Shown here: positions 31,139 through 37,106 of the stretch, piece by piece
Layout: the number at the start of each line of letters is the position of its first letter
How positions within the stretch are numbered: position 1 is the stretch's first letter
DNA from: Halomonas organivorans
GTDB lineage: Bacteria > Pseudomonadota > Gammaproteobacteria > Pseudomonadales > Halomonadaceae
Length of the DNA: 37,106 nt
Direction of reading: 5' to 3'
Assembly: GCF_014192055.1 (NCBI RefSeq)
Contig: NZ_JACHXM010000004.1
Span: 238,404 to 275,509 of the forward strand
Position numbers and translations under genes: made by a program
The notes under the pieces: model-generated
The model's input: the letters and a program-made list of their open reading frames with translations, nothing else
Database searches by the model: none
Told to the model about the DNA's origin: nothing

Positions 31139-32035
31139 TCAGCGGTCGATCCAGTCGATGAAGATCGCGAACAGCTCGGCCTGGGAGCTCACCGCGAACT
31201 TGGCGTAGAGGTTCTTGCGGTGCATGCGCACCGTCTCCGGGGAGATGCCCAGCTCCCGGGCGCTGGACTTGGCCGAGTGGCCGCGCAGCAGCAGCCGGCA
31301 CACCTGCTGCTCGCGCTCGGTGAGCCGATCGGCGCCGAAGCGCTGGAAGGCGCCGCGCAGTCGATCGGTGAGCGGGTTCGGCGAGGCGTCGGTCGGCGGC
31401 GTGTCGGCGGTCTGCCAGTGCTGGTGCCCCAGGGCGAGCACCATGGGCGCCAGGGCGCGCAGGGTGTCCAGCTCATGTCGCGTGAAGGGCGCGGCGCTCA
31501 GGCCGTGGTAGAGGCAGAGGGAGATGCGCTGCCCCGGCGCCAGGTCGAGCAGGAAGTAGCAGTCCTCCACCGAGCCGGCCTCCAGGTAATAGACCCGGTA
31601 GTATTCGCTGCGGAAGAAGTCGTCGGGGGCGATCTCGGCCAGATGGTGGAAGCCTTCGCCTAGGCCCTGGTCGACGGCCAGGCAGAAAGGATCGAGCAGG
31701 TAGCCGCGGGAGAAGTAGCGGCCGAGGATCCGGTCGCGGCCCTCGGGCGGGATGCCGCGCTGGTACAGCAGCCGGGGCGCCTGGCGGGCGTCCTCGAGGA
31801 TCACCAGCGCCGATTCGGTGGGCACCAGGCGGTCGATGGCCGCGATCAGGGCTTCGGTGAAGCCCGGCTGTCGGCACTGGGCATGGGCCTCGGCCAGGGC
31901 TCGGTGCCAGCCTTCGAGCGCGGCCAGCGATAGAGTCGGCGGTGGCGTCTGCGGGATGGTGCGGGGCGGTGGCGTCGCGATGGTTGGACTCCGGGGCGGG
32001 GTGACGACGCGAGGCGCCGCCGGCGACCCACCCAA
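31139..32035 (-). CDS. LuxR-type helix-turn-helix regulator
   Basis: This DNA-binding regulator of 298 residues (with the start used here) has a C-terminal LuxR/GerE domain: [20 protein letters not shown], then [20 protein letters not shown] with the recognition helix. The N-terminal 200 residues ([20 protein letters not shown], then [20 protein letters not shown]) look like a GAF-like sensor domain; there is no receiver domain, so it is not a two-component regulator. The start is unsettled: the frame stays open through the divergent aminotransferase gene but has no ATG or GTG between that gene's start and the conserved region. I use TTG 32035. It is divergent from the aminotransferase-APC permease pair, which it probably controls. 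Confidence 0.85.
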   Translation of the reverse strand: MGGSPAAPRVVTPPRSPTIATPPPRTIPQTPPPTLSLAALEGWHRALAEAHAQCRQPGFTEALIAAIDRLVPTESALVILEDARQAPRLLYQRGIPPEGRDRILGRYFSRGYLLDPFCLAVDQGLGEGFHHLAEIAPDDFFRSEYYRVYYLEAGSVEDCYFLLDLAPGQRISLCLYHGLSAAPFTRHELDTLRALAPMVLALGHQHWQTADTPPTDASPNPLTDRLRGAFQRFGADRLTEREQQVCRLLLRGHSAKSSARELGISPETVRMHRKNLYAKFAVSSQAELFAIFIDWIDR

Positions 32036-32104
32036 TTGGGGTATGGGGGCGGCATCGGGGGGCTGCCTATACTGCCGCCACTCTTTGCCGCCGTCAGGAT
32101 GCGT

Positions 32105-33517
32105 ATGACCAATATCACCGAATCGAAACGTTTTTCCAAATTCGACAGCGCCCGCCTCATCGACGCCGACAAGGCGCACTACATGCACGGCTACCATGTC
32201 TTCGACGACCATCGCGAGCAGGGCTCGCTGACCATCGTCGACGGCGAAGGGGCCCATATCCAGGACGCCGAAGGCCAGCGCTACCTGGATGCCGTGGGCG
32301 GCATGTGGTGCACCAACATCGGCCTGGGCCGCGAGGAGATGGTCGAGGCCATCGCCGACCAGACCCGCCGCCTGGCCTACTCCAACTCCTTCTGCGACAT
32401 GGCCAACGACCGGGCCATCGAGCTCAGCGAGAAGCTGGCCGAGCTGGCGCCGGGCGACCTGAACCGCGTGTTCCTGACCACCGGCGGCTCCACCGCGGTC
32501 GACACCGCCATCCGCCTGGTGCACTTCTACCAGAACTGCCGCGGCAAGCCCGAGAAGAAGCAGGTCATCACCCGCATCAACGCCTACCATGGCTCGACCT
32601 ACCTGACCATGTCGCTGGGCGGCAAGCAGGCCGACCGCCCGCCGGAGTTCGACTTCCTCTCCGATGGCATCCACCACCTGAGCTGCCCCTATCCCTATCG
32701 CGAGGCCCAGGGCCGCAGCGAGGCCGAGTTCCTCGAGGCCCTGGTCGCGGAGTTCGAGGCCAGGATCGCCGAGGTTGGCGCGGAGCGCATCGGCGCCTTC
32801 CTGGCCGAACCGATCATGGGCTCCGGCGGCGTGATCATTCCCCCCGAGGGCTATCACCGCCGCATGTGGGAGGTCTGCCGGCGCCACGACATCCTCTACA
32901 TCTCCGACGAGGTGGTGACCTCCTTCGGCCGGCTCGGCCACTTCTTCGCCTCCGAGGATGAGTTCGGCGTGATACCGGACATCATCACCACCGCCAAGGG
33001 CCTGACCTCCGGCTATCAGCCGCTGGGGGCCTGCATTTTCTCCGAGCGGCTGTGGGAGGTGATCGCCGAGCCGGGTACCGGGCGCTGCTTCAGCCACGGC
33101 TTCACCTACTCCGGTCATCCGGTGGCCTGCGCCGCGGCGCTGAAGAACATCGAGATCATCGAGCGCGAGGCGCTGCTGCCGCGGGCCCGCGAGGTGGGGC
33201 GCTACTTCGAGGAGCGCCTGGCCACCCTGGCCGAGCTGCCGATCGTCGGCGAGGTGCGCGCGAAGTGCTTCATGGCCTGCGTGGAGTTCGTCGCCGACAA
33301 GGCCACCCGCGAGCTGTTCCCCGAGGAACTCAACATCGGCGAATGGGTGCACCTGCGCGCCGAGCGGCGCGGCCTGCTGGTGCGGCCGATCGTGCACCTC
33401 AATGTCATGTCCCCCGCCGTGACCCTGACCCACCAGGAGGTCGACTTCATCGTCGACGTGCTGCGCGACAGCATCCTCGAGACCGTCGAGGACCTGCGCG
33501 CCGCCGGGCACTGGTGA
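32105..33517 (+). CDS. Class III PLP-dependent aminotransferase
   Basis: These omega-type transaminases move amino groups from amines or omega-amino acids to pyruvate or 2-oxoglutarate. The 470-residue protein has the class III elements: [34 protein letters not shown] (cofactor phosphate), [45 protein letters not shown] with the pyridine-N Asp, and [15 protein letters not shown] with the Schiff-base Lys. It resembles polyamine:pyruvate (SpuC) and beta-alanine:pyruvate transaminases more than ornithine or GABA enzymes. ATG 32105 is chosen for AGGA five bases upstream. An APC permease follows, so import and deamination of one amine or amino acid are likely linked, under the divergent LuxR. Confidence 0.93.
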   Translation: MTNITESKRFSKFDSARLIDADKAHYMHGYHVFDDHREQGSLTIVDGEGAHIQDAEGQRYLDAVGGMWCTNIGLGREEMVEAIADQTRRLAYSNSFCDMANDRAIELSEKLAELAPGDLNRVFLTTGGSTAVDTAIRLVHFYQNCRGKPEKKQVITRINAYHGSTYLTMSLGGKQADRPPEFDFLSDGIHHLSCPYPYREAQGRSEAEFLEALVAEFEARIAEVGAERIGAFLAEPIMGSGGVIIPPEGYHRRMWEVCRRHDILYISDEVVTSFGRLGHFFASEDEFGVIPDIITTAKGLTSGYQPLGACIFSERLWEVIAEPGTGRCFSHGFTYSGHPVACAAALKNIEIIEREALLPRAREVGRYFEERLATLAELPIVGEVRAKCFMACVEFVADKATRELFPEELNIGEWVHLRAERRGLLVRPIVHLNVMSPAVTLTHQEVDFIVDVLRDSILETVEDLRAAGHW

Positions 33518-33570
33518 GGCCCGCTCGCGTGGCATGACCGCCCCGCGAGCTCCTCGACCATCCCCGCTTC

Positions 33571-33599
33571 GCGACTCGGGCGTTCGGCGCCCGAGTCGC
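33571..33599. other. Hairpin between aminotransferase and permease genes
   Basis: GCGACTCGGGCG (33571-33582) and CGCCCGAGTCGC (33588-33599) form a perfect 12-bp stem with a 5-nt loop containing TTCG. No T tract follows on either strand, so it is more likely an mRNA-stability or attenuation element between the two genes than a full terminator. It is followed 38 bases later by the permease ATG. Confidence 0.6.
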
Positions 33600-33637
33600 G
33601 CGTCACGCTGAACTACCTCCTGGCTGGAGTCTTTCTC

Positions 33638-35044
33638 ATGGAAGTCAACAAGAACAAGGTACTGCGGTGCCGCGACGTCACCCTGTACACCGTTTCGGCG
33701 ATGCTGTTCATGGATCAGATCGCCCTGGCCGCCTCGCTGGGCTCGAGCAGCCTGTTCTGGTGGGCCTACGTGCTGGTGCTGCTGTTCCTGCCGATGGCCA
33801 TGATGACCTCGGAGCTGGGCACCGCCTATCCCAGCAATGGCGGCGTCTACCACTGGGTGCGCCTGGCCTTCGGTTTCCGCTGGGGCGCCCGGGTGTCCTG
33901 GATGTACTGGGTCAACAACGCCCTGTGGATGCCTTCGGTCTATATCCTGTTCGCCAGCATGCTCAGTGCCTTCTATTTCCCCGGCATGAGCCTGTGGCTG
34001 CAGATCTTCATCGGCTGCAGCCTGGCGCTGGTGACGTCGCTGTGTACCAGCGCTAGCCTGCGCATCGGCAAGTGGCTGCCCAACCTGGGGGCGGTGTTGA
34101 AGCTGATCTCGGTGCTGGTGCTGCTGGTGGGCGGCCTGCGCTACGGGTTCCACGAAGGCTTCGCCAACCCCTTCACCCTGGATGGCATCCTGCCTGCCTC
34201 ACCGGCGGCCATCGCCGCCCTGGGCGTGATGGTCTACGGCATCATGGGCACCGAGCTTGCCTGCTGCAGCGCCGCCGAGATGGTCGCGCCGCGTCGCGAC
34301 ATCCCCCGGGCCGTGCTGGCCTCGGGACTGCTGATCGCCGCCTTCAACGTGCTGGGCACCGTCGGGGTGCTGGCCGCGGTGCCCACCGACCAGACCGATG
34401 TCACCACCATCTTCGCCGAGTCGCTGTTCAACATGTACGGCCACGAGGGCTGGGGCGGCCTGCTCGCCAACCTGGTGGGCGGCTTCGTGCTCTTCACCTT
34501 CTTCACCAACATGGTGACCTGGAGCATGGGCACCAACCGCGCCGCGGTGGAGGCGGCCCACGCCGGGGAATTCCCTCGGGCGTTCGGCATCGTGCACCCG
34601 CGCCATGACACGCCGGTGGGCTCGGCGCTGATCGCCTCCACGGTGAGCATCCTGGTGATGCTGGTCTACGGCCTGGTGGCCGATACCGCCGAGGGCCTGT
34701 TCTGGACCCTGCTGTCGATCTTCGCGATGATCTTCATGATGCCCTACGTGCTGATGTGCCTGGCCTTCATCAAGCTGCGTCTGAGCAGCGACGCCCCGCG
34801 GCCCTTCCGCCTGCCGCTGGGCAATCGCCTGGCCTGCCTGTGGGCCGCGGTGGTCGGGCTGCACGTGGTCGCCGGGATCGTACTGTTCGTGGTGACCCCC
34901 GGCGAGCCGATGGACTGGGACTATGCGGGCAAGATCCTCGCCGGCGTGTTTCTGGCCCTGGCGATCGGCGAGGTCATGATCGGCCTCGGGCGGCGGCAAA
35001 AGCGGCGTCGTCGGCCCGCGGCGCAGCCGGCCGTGCCAGGCTGA
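33638..35044 (+). CDS. APC-superfamily amino acid/amine permease
   Basis: This is an inner-membrane secondary transporter for an amino acid or amine. The 468-residue protein has about twelve helices, with the APC first-helix glycine-poor variant TVSAMLFMDQIALAASLGSS, AYPSNGGVYHWVRLAFGFRWG (the APC P-x-x-GG-x-Y motif) and the helix-6/7 region VYGIMGTELACCSAAEMVAPRRDIPRAVLASG. The C-terminus is Arg-rich (RRQKRRRRPAAQP) and cytoplasmic. A Shine-Dalgarno GGAG lies 8 bases upstream. The aminotransferase gene is 120 bases upstream on the same strand with a hairpin between. It probably imports the aminotransferase substrate. A terminator follows at 35077. Confidence 0.92.
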   Translation: MEVNKNKVLRCRDVTLYTVSAMLFMDQIALAASLGSSSLFWWAYVLVLLFLPMAMMTSELGTAYPSNGGVYHWVRLAFGFRWGARVSWMYWVNNALWMPSVYILFASMLSAFYFPGMSLWLQIFIGCSLALVTSLCTSASLRIGKWLPNLGAVLKLISVLVLLVGGLRYGFHEGFANPFTLDGILPASPAAIAALGVMVYGIMGTELACCSAAEMVAPRRDIPRAVLASGLLIAAFNVLGTVGVLAAVPTDQTDVTTIFAESLFNMYGHEGWGGLLANLVGGFVLFTFFTNMVTWSMGTNRAAVEAAHAGEFPRAFGIVHPRHDTPVGSALIASTVSILVMLVYGLVADTAEGLFWTLLSIFAMIFMMPYVLMCLAFIKLRLSSDAPRPFRLPLGNRLACLWAAVVGLHVVAGIVLFVVTPGEPMDWDYAGKILAGVFLALAIGEVMIGLGRRQKRRRRPAAQPAVPG

Positions 35045-35076
35045 GGCTTGGCGCCGCCGACATATCAGGGAACGAG

Positions 35077-35105
35077 AGGGGCGGCCTGGTGGGGCCGCCC
35101 CTTTT
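35077..35105 (+). terminator. Rho-independent terminator after the APC permease
   Basis: AGGGGCGGCC (35077-35086) and GGCCGCCCCT (35093-35102) form a perfect 10-bp stem with a 6-nt loop, followed by TTTT. It separates the plus-strand operon from the convergent FAH-family gene. Confidence 0.92.
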
Positions 35106-35132
35106 GGATGCGTCGAGGAAATACCGAAGACG

Positions 35133-36293
35133 CTAGCGCCGCCGGGCCATATCCGCCATCCACTGGCGGATGCCGTAGGTCCAGGGCGGCAGCCGGTCCG
35201 AGCGGTCGACGCGGTTGACCAGCGCGCCGAGCGAGGGCGTGGCGATGGTCACCACGTCGCCCAGATGGTGGGTGAAGCCCTGACCGGCGCCGTCGCGGTC
35301 CTGGATCGGCGAGAACATGGTGCCCAGGAACAGCATGAAGCCGTCCGGATACTGGTGGTGCGCGCCGAGGGTCTGGCGCACCAGCTCCAGCGGGTCGCGG
35401 CTGATCTGGCGCATGTCGCTGGAGTCCTCCAGCACGAAGTCGTCGTCGGCGCCCTCGATGCGCAGCGACACCGTGGCCTCGCGCACCGTGTCCAGGGTGA
35501 AGCCGTCGTCGAACAGGCGGATGAAGGGGCCGATGGCGCAGGACGCGTTGTTGTCCTTGGCCTTGCCCAGCAGCAGGGCGCTGCGCCCTTCCACGTCGCG
35601 CAGGTTGACGTCGTTGCCGAGCGTCGCCCCGCGGGCCCGGCCGGCGGCGTCCACCGCCAGCACGATCTCCGGCTCCGGGTTGTTCCACTCGGAGGCCGGA
35701 TGCAGGCCCACGCCGCGGCCGAAGCCCACCGCCGACAGCGGCTGGGCCTTGGTGAACACCTCGGCGTCCGGCCCGATGCCGACCTCCATGTACTGGGACC
35801 AGGCGCCGCGGGCCTGGAGCTCGGCCTTGAGCGCCATGGCCGCCTCGGAGCCGGGCACGATCTTCGACAGGTCGCCGCCGATCACCTGCCTGAGCTCCTC
35901 GCGCAGCTCGCTGGCGCGGGCCGGATCGCCGCCGGCCTGCTCCTCGATCACCCGCTCCATCAGGCTGACCGCGAAGGTCACGCCGCAGGCCTTGATCGCC
36001 TGGACGTCGCAGGGCGCGAGCAGGTAGGGCGCCTCGGGCGTCTCGGCCAGCGAACGCGCCAGCAGTTCCTCGACCGGGCCGAGGTCCTCGCCCTGGGCCG
36101 TGGCCACCAGCGCGGCCGTATCGTCGCGCTCGAGCAGGTCGGCCATGCAGGCGACGTTCGCGCTGATGTCGACCACCCGGCCGTCGCGGACGACGACCAG
36201 GGCCGGGCCCGGGTGGGGCGCATCGCGCCAGACCCGGCCGACCAGCAGGGCGCGGTCGTCATCGGGCAGGGCGAAGGTCATGCTATCGGACAT
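35133..36293 (-). CDS. Fumarylacetoacetate hydrolase-family dehydratase, XylX-like
   Basis: Proteins of this subgroup dehydrate 2-keto-3-deoxy-pentonates to alpha-ketoglutaric semialdehyde in the Weimberg-type routes for xylose and arabinose. The 386-residue protein has the FAH fold C-terminal half with metal ligands in NPEPEIVLAVD, then LGNDVNLRDVEGRSALLLGK and AKDNNASCAIGPFIRLFDD, a block typical of Caulobacter XylX-like enzymes. It lies 9 bases after the stop of the aldehyde dehydrogenase gene, the next enzyme in the same pathway, so together they convert a ketodeoxypentonate to 2-oxoglutarate. The upstream dehydrogenase and sugar-acid dehydratase genes are outside the window. The exact stereoisomer used is unknown. 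The start at 36293 has AGGAGG-like sequence upstream. Confidence 0.88.
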   Translation of the reverse strand: MSDSMTFALPDDDRALLVGRVWRDAPHPGPALVVVRDGRVVDISANVACMADLLERDDTAALVATAQGEDLGPVEELLARSLAETPEAPYLLAPCDVQAIKACGVTFAVSLMERVIEEQAGGDPARASELREELRQVIGGDLSKIVPGSEAAMALKAELQARGAWSQYMEVGIGPDAEVFTKAQPLSAVGFGRGVGLHPASEWNNPEPEIVLAVDAAGRARGATLGNDVNLRDVEGRSALLLGKAKDNNASCAIGPFIRLFDDGFTLDTVREATVSLRIEGADDDFVLEDSSDMRQISRDPLELVRQTLGAHHQYPDGFMLFLGTMFSPIQDRDGAGQGFTHHLGDVVTIATPSLGALVNRVDRSDRLPPWTYGIRQWMADMARRR

Positions 36294-36302
36294 AACGCCT
36301 CC

Positions 36303-37106
36303 TCAGTCTTCGCGCTTACCGTCTACCAGGCGGCGGACGCCGGCCGGGTTGCCGTCGCGGATGGCCTCGGGCAACAGGCCCTGGGGCAGGTTCTGGTAGC
36401 ACACCGGGCGCAGGAAGCGATGGATCGCCGCGCTGCCCACCGAGGTGGTGCGCGCGTCGGAGGTGGCCGGGTAGGGGCCGCCGTGGACCATCGCATGGCA
36501 CACCTCGACGCCGGTCGGCCAGCCGTTGGCCATCACCCGGCCGGCGCGGCGCTCCAGGGTCGGCAGCAGCGCACGGGCGGCGTCCAGGTCGGCGTCGTCC
36601 ATCTGCAGGGTGGCGGTGAGCTGGCCTTCCAGGGATTCCGCCACGCGCTTGACCTCGTCGAGGTCGGCGCACTCGACCGCCAGCGAGGTGGCGCCGAAGA
36701 CCTCGGCCTGCAGGGCCTCGTCGGACAGGAAGTCCTCGGCGGCGGCCACGAACAGCCCGCTCTGGCAGGCGTTGGGGCCCTCGCCGGCGGCGCCGCGGGC
36801 GACCTCGCGGGCCTTGCTGCTTTGCATGAGGCCGTCGACGCCCTGCACGTAGGCGTCATGGATGCCCGGGGTCAGCATGGTCTGGGCCGCGGAAGCCTTC
36901 ACCGCCTCGCCGGCGGACGCCACGAAGGCGTCGAGCGCCTCGCCCTTCACGGCGATGACCAGGCCGGGATTGGTGCAGAACTGGCCGGCGCCCATGTTCA
37001 GCGAGCCGACGAAGGCCTCGCCGAGATCCTTGCCGCGATTGTTCAGCGCTTCCGGCAGCAGGAACACCGGGTTGATCGAGCTCATCTCGGCGTAGACCGG
37101 GATCGG
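36303..37106 (-). CDS. Alpha-ketoglutaric semialdehyde dehydrogenase, 3-prime part
   Basis: This is the C-terminal 267 residues of an NAD(P)-dependent aldehyde dehydrogenase; the 5-prime end lies beyond the window. The visible part begins PIPVYAEMSSINPVFLLPEA, which is typical of 2,5-dioxovalerate (alpha-ketoglutaric semialdehyde) dehydrogenases. It contains the catalytic Cys in GQFCTNPG and EVFGATSLAVECADL. The C-terminus carries the motif VMANGWPTGVEVCHAMVHGG characteristic of this subgroup. It oxidises alpha-ketoglutaric semialdehyde to 2-oxoglutarate. It is the upstream gene of a pair with the XylX-like dehydratase, 9 bases apart on the minus strand. Full length would be about 525 residues. 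Confidence 0.93.
   Translation of the reverse strand, partial: PIPVYAEMSSINPVFLLPEALNNRGKDLGEAFVGSLNMGAGQFCTNPGLVIAVKGEALDAFVASAGEAVKASAAQTMLTPGIHDAYVQGVDGLMQSSKAREVARGAAGEGPNACQSGLFVAAAEDFLSDEALQAEVFGATSLAVECADLDEVKRVAESLEGQLTATLQMDDADLDAARALLPTLERRAGRVMANGWPTGVEVCHAMVHGGPYPATSDARTTSVGSAAIHRFLRPVCYQNLPQGLLPEAIRDGNPAGVRRLVDGKRED

Noticed and set aside
32036..34153. LuxR frame extending to 1004 codons across the aminotransferase gene
   Set aside because: Beyond about residue 300 from the C-terminus the translation is the antisense of a clear aminotransferase gene and has no protein-like features, so it is not a fusion.

Overview
The window reads as chromosome of a Halomonas-like gammaproteobacterium (family Halomonadaceae). 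This is an inference from high G+C content, strong G/C preference at third codon positions, many sodium-type and solute transporters, and the typA/bipA - glnA - ntrB - ntrC neighbourhood typical of Gammaproteobacteria. I see no rRNA, tRNA, prophage, insertion sequence or CRISPR array. Thirty-two protein genes are supported; one of them, 55 codons long, is a new call in the gap before ntrB.

Layout. (1) 0.4-5.8 kb, minus strand: an NSS-family sodium symporter followed by a branched-chain-amino-acid-type ABC transporter (two ATPases, two permeases) with no binding-protein gene beside it. (2) 6.0-14.7 kb, nitrogen block: a small unknown gene, typA (minus), glnA (plus), a ZIP metal transporter (minus), a secreted DUF4124 protein, a 55-codon minus-strand ORF, then ntrB-ntrC. 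glnA and ntrBC each have their own sigma-54 promoter with upstream NtrC sites, so NtrC appears to activate both. (3) 14.7-18.7 kb: a REP-like repeat patch, then an aminopeptidase P gene coupled to a proton-dependent oligopeptide transporter (minus). (4) 19.0-24.2 kb, plus: a five-gene operon of HMG-CoA-lyase-like enzyme, class III CoA-transferase and a complete tripartite tricarboxylate transporter (TctC-TctB-TctA). It looks like a transport-activate-cleave module for a branched dicarboxylate, perhaps 3-hydroxy-3-methylglutarate. (5) 24.3-28.6 kb: a dGTPase-like HD hydrolase, an ATP-grasp gene (minus), and divergently a PF03773-type permease with fifteen Asp-His pairs in one loop, translationally coupled to a secreted RNase T2. 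The permease is preceded by a promoter with the 19-bp spacer and internal dyad expected for a MerR-family metal sensor. (6) 28.6-31.1 kb: a minisatellite, a NERD-domain membrane protein, a SIRT4-like sirtuin and a SUI1/YciH factor. (7) 31.1-35.1 kb: a LuxR-type regulator divergent from a class III aminotransferase and an APC permease. (8) 35.1-37.1 kb, minus: a fumarylacetoacetate-hydrolase-family dehydratase and the 3-prime part of an alpha-ketoglutaric semialdehyde dehydrogenase, together the lower half of a Weimberg-type sugar-acid route.

Repeats are unusually frequent in the gaps: a 7-bp repeat family at three loci, REP-like 24-mers, a 169-bp direct duplication, a 13-bp array, a 38-40-bp minisatellite and an in-frame hexamer array. 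The best candidates for something new are the CoA-transferase/lyase/TTT operon, the metal-promoter/poly-DH permease/RNase T2 group, and the autoactivated ntrBC promoter.
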